Shown: positions 15,307 to 22,990, numbered from the stretch's first letter. The stretch: DNA of 25,215 nucleotides from RUG11241 sp964560085 (GCA_964560085.1 CAZLKF010000012.1:1-25215); one strand, 5' to 3'. A program made the numbers and translations. The notes: a model not told the origin generated them from the sequence alone.

Positions 15307-15651
15307 ATGAGTATTAAAATTAATAGAATTGAAAGTATATTATTAAGAGAAATTAGTTATATTTTAGCAAATGAAGTAAAGAATTCTGATATTAAATTTG
15401 TAACTGTTACGGCTGTAAATGTTACCAATGATTTAAGTTTTGCAAAAATTTATGTTACCGTTTTGGACAATAATAAAAAAGATTCAACTCTAGAAGCTTT
15501 GAAAAGTGCCAGTGGATTTATCAGAAGTGAATTGTTTGATCGTGTTGATATAAGACATATTCCTGAATTAACATTCATTTATGATGAATCAATTGAATAT
15601 GGCAAGAAAATTGAAAGTTTAATCGAAGAAATTCATGACAAAGAGAATTAA
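15307..15651 (+). CDS. rbfA: 30S ribosome-binding factor RbfA
   Basis: A 114-residue KH-type cold-shock factor that binds the immature 30S subunit and helps process the 5' end of 16S rRNA. Typical family features are the N-terminal RIESILLREISYIL helix, a central VTVTAVNVTNDLSFAKIYVTVL strand block, and RHIPELTFIYDESIEYGKKIESLI at the end. The RBS GAGGTG lies just before the ATG. The gene normally follows infB directly; here an unrelated gene and its regulators intervene. A TGTTAAAAT extended -10 box (15281-15289) could give rbfA a nearly leaderless promoter, or it may rely on readthrough. Confidence 0.95.
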   Translation: MSIKINRIESILLREISYILANEVKNSDIKFVTVTAVNVTNDLSFAKIYVTVLDNNKKDSTLEALKSASGFIRSELFDRVDIRHIPELTFIYDESIEYGKKIESLIEEIHDKEN

Positions 15652-15680
15652 TTGACTAAATGAAAAATATATGTTATATT
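15652..15680 (+). promoter_or_regulatory. SigA-type promoter of the deoC-tyrS T-box transcript
   Basis: TTGACT (15652-15657) and TATATT (15675-15680), 17 bp apart, lie directly after the rbfA stop codon. The start is expected near 15687, at the beginning of the T-box leader. Confidence 0.75.
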
Positions 15681-15686
15681 TTATGT

Positions 15687-15885
15687 GTATTTAGTGATGA
15701 AGAGAAATAATAGATAAAACCAGGTAATTAGAGAATTAGTGGTTGTTGGAAACTAGTCAAAAGTTTTATTAAAAATACGTTCTTGGAACTAAAACGTTAA
15801 TCGCGTTAAGATTAGAAAGAGCATAATAATATTATGAAATAAGGTGGTACCACGGTTGTTCGTCCTTATATCATAATATTTTTTT
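15687..15885 (+). promoter_or_regulatory. T-box riboswitch, probably tyrosine-specific
   Basis: The conserved T-box stretch AAGGTGGTACCACGG (15841-15855) with its matching CGTCC (15861-15865) is unmistakable; it pairs with the CCA end of uncharged tRNA. Upstream is a stem I region with an AGAGAATTAGTGG segment and a likely specifier TAC (15776-15778, tyrosine) in the context AAATAC before the TTGGAA stretch. The terminator stem pairs 15829-15844 with 15864-15879 (15 of 16 positions) and is followed by T's; the antiterminator uses the AAGG...CCTT part. Uncharged tRNA-Tyr would open expression of the downstream deoC-tyrS genes. The T-box call is firm, and the specifier is supported by tyrS downstream. 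Confidence 0.93.
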
Positions 15886-15901
15886 GTTTAAGGAGGAATT
15901 T

Positions 15902-16549
15902 ATGGATTATTTTAAATATGTTGATTATACTTGTTTGAGACCTGATGCGACAATTCGTGAAATTGAAGCATTATGTGATGAAGCCATAAAATATCATATG
16001 GCTAGTGTTTGTGTTCAACCTTATTATATTCCTTTAGTGTCAGGAATTTTAAGTAATACAAATGTTGGTATAACTTCGGTTGTCGGCTTTCCTCAAGGAG
16101 AGTCAACAACAAGAGTAAAAGTGTTAGAAGCAATTGAGGCAGTCGAAGAAGGAGCAACAGAAATAGATATGGTTATCAATATTAGTGCCCTTAAAAATAA
16201 GGATTATGACTATGTCAAAAATGAGATTGAAGAAATAAGAGACTCTATCGATGGTAAAACATTGAAGGTTATTGTGGAAACGTGTTATTTGACTGAAAAT
16301 GAATTAAAGAAGATAGTGGAAATATGCAATGATACATTTGTTCATTTTATTAAAACATCAACAGGTTATGGCTCAAGAGGAGTATCCTTAGAAGATATTG
16401 ATAATATTAATAAGTATAAAGATGATTTCTTAGAAATTAAAGCAAGCGGTGGCATTAAGACATTAGAAATGGTTAATGCTTTACTTGAAAAGGGTGTTAC
16501 GCGTTTGGGAATGAGTAATATTGATTGTTTGAAAGGAGAATTAAAATGA
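15902..16549 (+). CDS. deoC: Deoxyribose-phosphate aldolase
   Basis: A 215-residue TIM-barrel class I aldolase that splits 2-deoxyribose 5-phosphate into glyceraldehyde 3-phosphate and acetaldehyde in deoxynucleoside breakdown. The Schiff-base lysine is K151 in HFIKTSTGYG. VGFPQGESTT and EIDMVINI, and KASGGIKT near the end (the second conserved lysine), are also typical. ATG 15902 follows AAGGAGG (15890-15896); the TTG at 15884 lies in the terminator T-run and is rejected. The stop overlaps the tyrS start as ATGA. Its place between a tyrosine T-box and tyrS puts a catabolic enzyme under aminoacyl-tRNA control, which is unusual. The other deo genes (pdp, deoB, deoR) are not in the window. Confidence 0.93.
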   Translation: MDYFKYVDYTCLRPDATIREIEALCDEAIKYHMASVCVQPYYIPLVSGILSNTNVGITSVVGFPQGESTTRVKVLEAIEAVEEGATEIDMVINISALKNKDYDYVKNEIEEIRDSIDGKTLKVIVETCYLTENELKKIVEICNDTFVHFIKTSTGYGSRGVSLEDIDNINKYKDDFLEIKASGGIKTLEMVNALLEKGVTRLGMSNIDCLKGELK

Positions 16550-17775
16550 AATTATTTGAAGAACTAAAATGGCGCGGTTTAATTAAGGATGTTGCTGGTG
16601 AAGACATTGAAAAAAAATTAAACGATGAAAAAATAACTTTTTACTGGGGGACAGATCCAACAGCCGATAGTTTACATTTAGGCCATTATGCATCGCTTTT
16701 AACGGCAAAACGTCTTGCTAATGCTGGACATCACCCAATCCTTTTAGTTGGGGGAGCAACAGGTTTAATTGGTGATCCACGTCCGACCGCTGAGAGAGAA
16801 ATAATAAGCAAAGAGGTACTAAATCACAATCTGGAATGTTTAAAAAAACAAGTTGATAAAATTCTTGATGGTCGAGCTGAAATTGTTAATAATAATGATT
16901 GGATGAAGGAGTTTTCTTTTACAGAATTTTTAAGAGTAGCTGGCAAATATATAAATGTTAACTATATGTTAGATAAGGATATTATAAATAGAAGACTAGA
17001 AACAGGCATTACTTTTGCCGAATTTGCATATACACTTATTCAAGGATATGATTTTTTATATTTATATGAAACTAAAAATTGTATTATGCAAGCTGAAGGA
17101 TCCGATCAATGGGGTAATATTACAACTGGATTAGATTTAATCAAGAAAAAAACTGGTAAAGAGGCTTATGCTTTTACAATGCCTTTAGTATTAGATGCCA
17201 ATGGTAATAAATTTGGAAAATCAGAAGGTAATGCTTTATGGCTTGACATTAATAAGACATCTGCTTACCAGTTGTATCAGTATTTGATTAACACTGATGA
17301 TGTATGTGTTGAATCATATTTGAAAATATTTACTTTCTTAAAACCTGAAGAAATAATGAATATTATGGAGCAACATAAAAAAGAACCACATTTACGTTTG
17401 GCCCAAAAAACTTTAACTAAAGAGTTGATAACTGATTTACATGGATGTAAAGAGTATGAAAGAGCTTTAAAAATAAGTGAAACTTTATTTAATGGTAATA
17501 TTAAAGAACTAGATTACAAGGATATTTTAATTGGATTAAATGGTGTTCCAACTGTCGATGTAAAGGAAATGTCTTTAATTGATTTATTAGTAGATAATAA
17601 TATTTGTACAAGTAGAAGAGAAGTTCGTGAATTTTTGAATGCTGGTTCAATTAATATTAATGGAGATAAAGTAACTGATGAAAATATGATGATAACTAGA
17701 GATATTGCTATGAACAATGAATTGATAGTTATTAGAAAAGGTAAAAAGAAATATTATTTGGCAAAATTTGTATAA
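16546..17775 (+). CDS. tyrS: Tyrosyl-tRNA synthetase
   Basis: A 409-residue class I aminoacyl-tRNA synthetase charging tRNA-Tyr. The HIGH-like motif is HLGHY in TDPTADSLHLGHY (residues about 36-48), and the KMSKS-like motif is KFGKS (222-226). The anticodon-binding alpha domain and a C-terminal S4 RNA-binding domain (about 340-409, including TSRREVREFLNAGSININ) complete the usual bacterial TyrRS of about 410-420 residues. The start is ATG 16546, with AAAGGAG (16532-16538) upstream inside deoC; TTG 16525 is rejected. Expression is controlled by the tyrosine T-box before deoC. The tyrS-rpsD proximity also occurs in B. subtilis, although here they converge. Confidence 0.97.
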   Translation: MKLFEELKWRGLIKDVAGEDIEKKLNDEKITFYWGTDPTADSLHLGHYASLLTAKRLANAGHHPILLVGGATGLIGDPRPTAEREIISKEVLNHNLECLKKQVDKILDGRAEIVNNNDWMKEFSFTEFLRVAGKYINVNYMLDKDIINRRLETGITFAEFAYTLIQGYDFLYLYETKNCIMQAEGSDQWGNITTGLDLIKKKTGKEAYAFTMPLVLDANGNKFGKSEGNALWLDINKTSAYQLYQYLINTDDVCVESYLKIFTFLKPEEIMNIMEQHKKEPHLRLAQKTLTKELITDLHGCKEYERALKISETLFNGNIKELDYKDILIGLNGVPTVDVKEMSLIDLLVDNNICTSRREVREFLNAGSININGDKVTDENMMITRDIAMNNELIVIRKGKKKYYLAKFV

Positions 17776-17781
17776 AAAAAG

Positions 17782-17808
17782 CACAATTCTTAAGAATTGT
17801 GTTTTCTT
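17782..17808. terminator. Bidirectional terminator between tyrS and rpsD
   Basis: A perfect 20-bp palindrome (CACAATTCTT with AAGAATTGTG, 17782-17801) is flanked by T's on both strands: TTTTCTTATT on the plus strand and CTTTTTTT on the minus strand. It serves both convergent genes. Confidence 0.88.
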
Positions 17809-17809
17809 A

Positions 17810-18412
17810 TTATCTACTGTAGAATTCAACGATGAATGATTCATTGATATCAATGTTAAGTTCATCTCTACTTGGATATCTAACATAAGTTCCGGCCATC
17901 TTTGCATCATCGTATGTAATGAATTCAACTCTCTTAGTAGTTGCTTCTAATGATGCTTTAACTGCTGGATGTTCTTTAGATTGTTCTTTAATTGCAATAA
18001 CATCACCTGGAACACAACGGTATGAAGGAATATCTACCTTCTTGCCATTAACTGTTACGTGTCCGTGGTTAACAAGTTGACGTGCACCTTGTCTTGTTCC
18101 TGCAAATCCTAAACGATATACTAAATTATCTAAACGACTTTCTAGTAATTTCAAGAAATCTTCACCATGAACACCTCTTAATTTACCAGCTTCAACAAAA
18201 GTTTTATGAAATTGCTTTTCAGTTAATCCATACATAAATTTAACTTTTTGTTTTTCTTGTAATTGAGATCCATAGTTAGATAACTTTTTACTACGTTTTG
18301 TTCCATGTTGTCCTGGTGCATAAGGTTTTTTTGTTAATTCCTTACCAGTTTCTAAAGTTGAAAAACCAAGTCTTCTAGACTTACGATAACTAGGTCCTGT
18401 ATATCTTGCCAT
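17810..18412 (-). CDS. rpsD: 30S ribosomal protein S4
   Basis: A 200-residue primary 16S rRNA-binding protein. The start MARYTGPSYRKSRRLGFS and the block KKPYAPGQHG are characteristic. The S4 RNA-binding domain covers about residues 90-155 (RLDNLVYRLGFAGTRQGARQLVNHGHV). It is the zinc-free form, lacking the N-terminal cysteines. ATG at 18410-18412 is chosen over the longer frame from 18442 because GAAAGGAGG (18420-18428) lies just before it. In Firmicutes S4 represses its own synthesis through its mRNA leader. A leader of about 150 nt with hairpins sits between the promoter and the start here. Confidence 0.97.
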   Translation of the reverse strand: MARYTGPSYRKSRRLGFSTLETGKELTKKPYAPGQHGTKRSKKLSNYGSQLQEKQKVKFMYGLTEKQFHKTFVEAGKLRGVHGEDFLKLLESRLDNLVYRLGFAGTRQGARQLVNHGHVTVNGKKVDIPSYRCVPGDVIAIKEQSKEHPAVKASLEATTKRVEFITYDDAKMAGTYVRYPSRDELNIDINESFIVEFYSR

Positions 18413-18567
18413 GTTTTTTCCTCCTTTCGCTTTTTCAAACACTAGAGGCTATTTTGTCAGATCTTAGGGTGTTTATTTAAATATTTTCGCTTTTCAGCCA
18501 AGTTACTTATAACCAAATAATGTAATAAACGCGTTAAAATCTTCAAAGTAGCGCTGTAAATGCATGC
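18413..18567 (-). promoter_or_regulatory. Probable S4 autoregulatory leader of rpsD
   Basis: Between the mapped promoter and rpsD lies about 150 nt of untranslated leader. A stem closes near the start codon (18437-18442 with 18469-18474, AAACAC/GTGTTT) with further imperfect pairs CTA/TAG inside. Other short inverted repeats (for example AACGCGTT at 18530-18537) lie further upstream. Autoregulation of rpsD through a structured leader is known in Bacillus. The match here is by position and structure, not a verified Rfam hit. Confidence 0.5.
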
Positions 18568-18573
18568 ACATAG

Positions 18574-18602
18574 ATTATATTATTAAATATGCAATTAGTC
18601 AA
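18574..18602 (-). promoter_or_regulatory. SigA-type promoter of rpsD
   Basis: On the minus strand, TTGACT (18602 to 18597) and consensus TATAAT (18579 to 18574) are 17 bp apart. The -35 box overlaps the last codons of the upstream gene. The start is expected near 18567. Confidence 0.85.
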
Positions 18603-19416
18603 GTTTTTTACACTGAAATTGCTCAAAAACGTCATTAATCATACTACATATTTCAGTAGAGTTAGGATTCTTAACACTTAAGTCAAAAAACACATCTCTT
18701 ATTTGGGTTATCTCATTTAGATTTAAATCAGAAAGAATAGCTTTTAAATAATTCAGATATTCATCTAAGTTTTCTAAATTTTTGTAATCTCTTAGTAATC
18801 TTAAAAATAACATTTTTGTTTTTTCTAAAATAAAACTCATTTTTATTGTTTCATAGTTTGGTTGACTTGCTAAAAAAGACATATATAATTCAGGAACTTC
18901 TATTTTACTAACATCAAATGATTGATCAATTAATTTTTTTTCCATATCTGAGCATATATAAGCAAGGCGATATTTGATCTCAGGATTATCACAATTTTTT
19001 AAAGCTTTACAGTAAAATGATATTTGCAAACTTAAATTAGTAACTGGCATGTAATCGATTGAACTGTTAGTGTTCATATTGTTCATAGAAATATATTTAT
19101 CTAATAATCTCAAATAAACTCTACGAATCTTTAATTCACTTAAATTATTATTTAATGCTAAATCATAATGATTAAAATTAGCATCTAAAAGTCCTTCATG
19201 TGCAGCAAGTACATCATCTATAAAATCTAGATTTTGGAAATATTCATCGATAATTCTCTGCTCTTCTTCTAGAACCATTTCAAGATAAATCAATTGCCTT
19301 GAGTATTCAGGCGAATTTTTATGACCTGAAAGTTCTAAATCAATCATCTTTTGTAGAATATTACTGACAGAATTATCAATTTTGTAAAGTACATTTAATT
19401 CGCTTATAATTTTCAT
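18595..19416 (-). CDS. Unknown all-helical protein beside ezrA
   Basis: A 273-residue protein that is leucine-, asparagine- and glutamate-rich, apparently all-helical and soluble, with no signal peptide or membrane segment. I do not recognise a family. It begins MKIISELNVLYKIDNSVSNILQKMIDLELSG and includes a likely coiled stretch (RQLIYLEMVLEEEQRIIDEYFQNL, about residues 40-63). The RBS GGAGGA precedes the ATG. It is divergent from ezrA across 128 bp, with its own promoter (TTGCAG and TACAAT, 19444-19471). In B. subtilis the matching gap between rpsD and ezrA holds other genes, so this may be a lineage-specific gene. There is no terminator between it and rpsD. Confidence 0.75.
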   Translation of the reverse strand: MKIISELNVLYKIDNSVSNILQKMIDLELSGHKNSPEYSRQLIYLEMVLEEEQRIIDEYFQNLDFIDDVLAAHEGLLDANFNHYDLALNNNLSELKIRRVYLRLLDKYISMNNMNTNSSIDYMPVTNLSLQISFYCKALKNCDNPEIKYRLAYICSDMEKKLIDQSFDVSKIEVPELYMSFLASQPNYETIKMSFILEKTKMLFLRLLRDYKNLENLDEYLNYLKAILSDLNLNEITQIRDVFFDLSVKNPNSTEICSMINDVFEQFQCKKLD

Positions 19417-19443
19417 ATATTCCTCCGCTTTTAAATCGTTTAT

Positions 19444-19471
19444 ATTGTAACATAAAAAAAAAATTCTGCAA
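19444..19471 (-). promoter_or_regulatory. Promoter of the unknown gene at 18595-19416
   Basis: On the minus strand, TTGCAG (19471 to 19466) and TACAAT (19449 to 19444) are 16 bp apart, and a TG one base before the -10 makes it an extended box. The spacer is an almost pure T-run. Confidence 0.55.
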
Positions 19472-19505
19472 TATTAAAAAAAATGTCAAAAAAAAGATTA
19501 AAATG

Positions 19506-19514
19506 TGGTAAAAT
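19506..19514 (+). promoter_or_regulatory. Extended -10 promoter of ezrA
   Basis: TG-G-TAAAAT forms an extended -10 box about 30 bases before the ezrA start. No convincing -35 box is seen in the A-rich upstream DNA. Confidence 0.5.
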
Positions 19515-19544
19515 GTAATTAATAGTAGAAGGGTATTGATAATA

Positions 19545-21263
19545 GTGGATAATTTTACTTTAATTATTATAACTATATTTGGGGTGACTGCAATTCTTGT
19601 AGTTGCAATTGTTTGCATTATAAGACATTTCTATAACAAAAAAATTCAAACAAAAATTGAAAACTTGGATATAGAAAAAAATACAATTGCAAGTTTACCA
19701 ATAACCCCTGAATTGTCAAAAATTGAGGCATTTTTAAAAAATGATAAAGTTGAAGTTATGTATAGTGAATGGCAAAATAGGTTACAACAGATTCGTGAAA
19801 AAGAAATTCCAGAAATTAACGATATGCTTCTAGATACAGATTTTACCTTAAAGCAGAAAGATTATAAAAATATTGACATAAAATTGTCTAAATTGGAAAT
19901 AGCAATTTATAAAGTAAAAACTGATTCTGAAGTTCTTTTAAATGAAATAAGAAATTTAACATCTAGTGATGAAAAAAATCGTGTGATAATCACTAAATTG
20001 AAAGCAGAGTATCGCGAATTAAATACAAAGTTTTTAGACAATAAATCAGAATTTCGTGAAATGGCTCCTTCTGTTTCTGTTCAATTTGAAAACATTAGTA
20101 AAAAGTTTGAACAATTTGAAAAGGCAATGGAGAAAAATGATTATGATGAAGTTACAAAAATATTAAGAATAATAGATGAGATGTTAAAACATATGTCATT
20201 TGTCTTAGAAGAAGTGCCATCAATTATATTACTAGCAATGGACATTTTACCTTCAAAGATAAAAGAATTGAAAGAAACTCATAAAAAAATGACAGAAGCT
20301 AATTATCCATTAGATTATATGAATATCGATTATAATATAAGTGAAGCTGAAAAAAAGATTCAAGATATTATTACAAGATGCAAAATGCTTAATTTGGAAG
20401 ATAGTTTATTTGAACTTAAAGTCTTAAGTGATTATTTCGATACGGCGTTTGCTGATTTGGAAAAAGAAAAATTGAATCGTGAAAGTTATGATAGTATTCA
20501 TAAAGTATTTGTTACAAAACTAAATTCAACTAATAAATTAGTTAAAGATATGTTTGAACATATCGCCGAACTAAGAAAAAGATACAATTTATCTGATACT
20601 GATATTGAAATATTAGCTAACGTCCGTGATGATTTGAAAACTTTAAATGAAGATTATAAGTTATTAATGAGCTATACAGGAAATAATGCTTTTGCTTATT
20701 CTCAATTGACAAAAGAAATTGAGAACTTGATTACAAGATTGGAAAGAATCGAAGGACATTTGGACTTATCAATTGATTCACTTGGAAATATGAAAGAAGA
20801 CGAAAGTCGTGCTCGCGAACAATTAAATGAGATAGTGACAATTTTAAAGCAATCACAACAAAAGATGAATGAGTATAATTTGCCATTTATACCTAAATTT
20901 TATTATATTGAATTGAATGAAGCTAATAGTGCAGTTAAAGAAATTATCCGTGAGTTGGAGAAAAAACCAATAACAATTACAATCTTAAATACACGAGTTG
21001 ATACCGCGCGTGATTTATCATTAAAACTATTTTCAAAAGTAAAAGAATTGATAAAAAATGCGACTTTTGCTGAAATGGCAATCGTATATGGTAATCGTTA
21101 TCGAACAAGTATTGATGGTTTGGATAAAAACTTAACTTATGCTGAAATTTTATTCAATAAGGGTGAATATCAAAAAGCTTTGGAATTATCAATCAATTGT
21201 TTAAATCGAGTTGAGCCAGGAATTTATGAGAAGCTTTTAAATTTATATGCAACAAAAAAGTAA
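19545..21263 (+). CDS. ezrA: Septation ring formation regulator EzrA
   Basis: A 572-residue membrane-anchored negative regulator of FtsZ ring assembly, found in Bacilli. One N-terminal transmembrane helix (about residues 4-26, N-terminus outside) is followed by a long series of spectrin-like helical bundles, visible as heptad-rich stretches to the end. The region after the helix, with YSEWQNRLQQIREKEIPEINDMLLDTDF, is the conserved EzrA start (compare the EEWDEIV...MPKVEELLYDAE block of B. subtilis). The length matches the usual 560-575. GTG 19545 is preferred over TTG 19536 because the RBS AAGGG (19529-19533) is only 2 bases from the TTG. The presence of EzrA places the organism among Bacilli rather than Clostridia. 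The stop codon is in the terminator stem. Confidence 0.92.
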   Translation: MDNFTLIIITIFGVTAILVVAIVCIIRHFYNKKIQTKIENLDIEKNTIASLPITPELSKIEAFLKNDKVEVMYSEWQNRLQQIREKEIPEINDMLLDTDFTLKQKDYKNIDIKLSKLEIAIYKVKTDSEVLLNEIRNLTSSDEKNRVIITKLKAEYRELNTKFLDNKSEFREMAPSVSVQFENISKKFEQFEKAMEKNDYDEVTKILRIIDEMLKHMSFVLEEVPSIILLAMDILPSKIKELKETHKKMTEANYPLDYMNIDYNISEAEKKIQDIITRCKMLNLEDSLFELKVLSDYFDTAFADLEKEKLNRESYDSIHKVFVTKLNSTNKLVKDMFEHIAELRKRYNLSDTDIEILANVRDDLKTLNEDYKLLMSYTGNNAFAYSQLTKEIENLITRLERIEGHLDLSIDSLGNMKEDESRAREQLNEIVTILKQSQQKMNEYNLPFIPKFYYIELNEANSAVKEIIRELEKKPITITILNTRVDTARDLSLKLFSKVKELIKNATFAEMAIVYGNRYRTSIDGLDKNLTYAEILFNKGEYQKALELSINCLNRVEPGIYEKLLNLYATKK

Positions 21264-21288
21264 TTTTATATTACTTTTTCTTTTTTTA
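21255..21288 (+). terminator. Terminator of ezrA
   Basis: A 10-bp stem AAAAAGTAAT (21255-21264) with ATTACTTTTT (21270-21279), loop TTTAT, runs into a T-rich tail. The TAA stop (21261-21263) is in the 5' arm. It is AT-rich, so termination may be partial, and thiI follows closely. Confidence 0.65.
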
Positions 21289-21315
21289 AGGTATAATGGT
21301 GTAGGTGATGAGAAA

Positions 21316-22488
21316 TTGGATAAAATAATAATGATAAAATATGGTGAATTGACAACTAAGGGTGATAATCGAGGAACATTTATAAAATTATTGGAGCATA
21401 ATATTCAAAATGCTTTAAGTGATTATAAAATTAATACAAAATATGACTTTTCTAGAATGTATATCGAATCAGAAATTATTAACGATGAATTAATTGGTAA
21501 ACTTCAAAATATTTTTGGAATTCATAGTATTGTTATATGTAAAAGAATTTTTTCAAATGATATTGATGAAATAAAAAACGAATCATTGGAATTTTTAAAA
21601 GAGAAGAATTTTCAAACATTTAAAGTTGAAACAAAAAGATCAAATAAAAAGTTTCCTATTAATAGTATGGATTTTAGCTGTGATTTAGGAGCATTTATTT
21701 TGAAAAATATTAAAACAAAAGTTGATGTTCATAACCCAGATATTACTTTGACAGTTGAAATTCGAGATAATTTAACATTAATTTATGCTGACGAAATAAA
21801 GGGAGTAGGCGGTTACCCAGTTGGTGTTCAAGGGAAAGGATTGTTAATGATTAGTGGCGGAATTGATTCGCCTGTTGCTGGTTATTTAGCTTTAAAACGT
21901 GGAATAAGTTTAGAATGTTTATATTTTGAAGCTATACCACATACAAGCTTAGAAGCAAGAGAAAAGGTCAAAAAATTGCTTTCAATTTTAAATGCTTATT
22001 CTGGTAATATAAAATTACATATTGTTCCTTTTACTGAATTACAAGAAGAGATTTATAAAAATTGTGATCCTACATATAATATAACCATATTACGAAGAAT
22101 GATGTATCGTATTGCCGAAAGATTTGCATATAGAAAACATTGCAAAATTATTATTAATGGTGAAAATATTGGTCAAGTTGCTAGCCAAACATTGTCAAGT
22201 ATAGCTGTTATTAATAATGTCGTAAAAATGCCGGTTATAAGACCAGTTGTCTGCTTTGATAAGTCAGAAATAATAGAGATTGCAAAAAAAATCAATACTT
22301 ATGAAACTAGCATATTACCATATGAAGATTGTTGCACAATTTTTGTCCCAAAGCATCCAGTAATTAATCCATCTTTAGAAAAATGCGAATTTGAAGAACA
22401 AAAATTAGATTACAAAAAATTAGTGGATGAATGTTGCAAAAATATCTTTTCTGTTGAATTAAAAGAAGAGTACAATGACTACTTATAA
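21316..22488 (+). CDS. thiI: tRNA 4-thiouridine synthase ThiI
   Basis: A 390-residue enzyme that adenylates U8 of tRNA and inserts sulfur to make 4-thiouridine; it is also a sulfur carrier step in thiamine thiazole synthesis in some bacteria. It has a ferredoxin-like NFLD region (MIKYGELTTKGDNRG), a THUMP domain (about 60-165) and the PP-loop ATPase SGGIDSPVAGY (180-190). No C-terminal rhodanese domain is present, as in other Firmicutes ThiI. Start TTG 21316 follows AGGTGAT (21303-21309) and gives the expected N-terminus; ATG 21331 is the alternative. A TATAAT at 21292-21297 is too close to the start to be a sure promoter. The nifZ-type desulfurase that sits between ezrA and thiI in B. subtilis is absent. 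Confidence 0.93.
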   Translation: MDKIIMIKYGELTTKGDNRGTFIKLLEHNIQNALSDYKINTKYDFSRMYIESEIINDELIGKLQNIFGIHSIVICKRIFSNDIDEIKNESLEFLKEKNFQTFKVETKRSNKKFPINSMDFSCDLGAFILKNIKTKVDVHNPDITLTVEIRDNLTLIYADEIKGVGGYPVGVQGKGLLMISGGIDSPVAGYLALKRGISLECLYFEAIPHTSLEAREKVKKLLSILNAYSGNIKLHIVPFTELQEEIYKNCDPTYNITILRRMMYRIAERFAYRKHCKIIINGENIGQVASQTLSSIAVINNVVKMPVIRPVVCFDKSEIIEIAKKINTYETSILPYEDCCTIFVPKHPVINPSLEKCEFEEQKLDYKKLVDECCKNIFSVELKEEYNDYL

Positions 22489-22512
22489 GCCAAAAATTAC
22501 CATTTGATTATT

Positions 22513-22542
22513 CGTATTTAAAAAAAATCCTGCTACATAATA
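22513..22542 (+). promoter_or_regulatory. Candidate SigG-type promoter of the first SASP gene
   Basis: CATAATA (22536-22542) resembles the SigG -10 CATACTA, and CGTATT (22513-22518) at 17 bp resembles the SigG -35 (GNATA core). Forespore SigG control is normal for alpha/beta SASP genes. The match is imperfect. Confidence 0.4.
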
Positions 22543-22565
22543 TTAGTGTACAGGAGGTGAAACAC

Positions 22566-22766
22566 ATGAACAACAATAGTAATAATAAATTTGTTGTACC
22601 TGGATCTAAACAAGCTATCGAATCAATGAAATATGAAATAGCTCGTGAATTAGGTGTTACAATGGGACCGGATGCTACATCAAGAGCAAATGGTTCAGTT
22701 GGTGGCGAAATAACTAAAAGATTAGTTCAAATGGGTGAACAACATTTAAATAGTCAAAATAAGTAA
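22566..22766 (+). CDS. Alpha/beta-type small acid-soluble spore protein
   Basis: A 66-residue DNA-binding protein that coats the chromosome of the developing spore, protecting it from UV and heat, and is degraded at germination. Both conserved blocks are complete: the GPR cleavage region MKYEIARELGV and the DNA-contacting ANGSVGGEITKRLV. ATG 22566 follows a perfect RBS, AGGAGGTGA (22552-22560); the GTG at 22557 lies inside that RBS and is rejected. It sits after thiI, the same place as sspA in B. subtilis. This gene is direct evidence that the lineage makes, or recently made, endospores. Confidence 0.96.
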   Translation: MNNNSNNKFVVPGSKQAIESMKYEIARELGVTMGPDATSRANGSVGGEITKRLVQMGEQHLNSQNK

Positions 22767-22779
22767 ATACTATAAAATG

Positions 22780-22802
22780 GACAGATTATTCTGTCTTTTT
22801 TT
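22780..22802 (+). terminator. Terminator between the two SASP genes
   Basis: Stem GACAGA (22780-22785) and TCTGTC (22790-22795), loop TTAT, then seven T's. It separates the two spore genes, so the second is either read through or has its own start. Confidence 0.85.
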
Positions 22803-22819
22803 ATAATAGGAGGTGTAAC

Positions 22820-22990
22820 ATGAATAAATTAATTACGCCTGATTCAAAACAAGCATTGGAAAATTTAAAATATGAAATAGCTCGTGAATTTGGTGTTACT
22901 TTAGGTGCTGAAACAACGGCTAGAGCAAATGGTTCGGTCGGTGGAGAAATGACTAAGCGCTTAGTTGAATTAGGGAAAAAGAACATATAA
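22820..22990 (+). CDS. Second alpha/beta-type small acid-soluble spore protein (56 aa)
   Basis: ATG 22820 opens 56 codons ending at TAA 22988-22990, with a perfect RBS AGGAGGTG (22808-22815). The protein starts MNKLITPDSKQALENLKYEIAREFGV, containing the GPR site, and has ANGSVGGEMTKRLVELGK, the DNA-binding block. It is a paralogue of the gene 53 bases upstream, with a shorter N-terminus and a few residues fewer at the C-terminus. The tight spacing and same strand suggest tandem duplication. Shorter than most alpha/beta SASPs (60-75 residues), but all core positions are kept. No clear separate SigG promoter is seen after the intervening terminator. Confidence 0.92.
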   Translation: MNKLITPDSKQALENLKYEIAREFGVTLGAETTARANGSVGGEMTKRLVELGKKNI

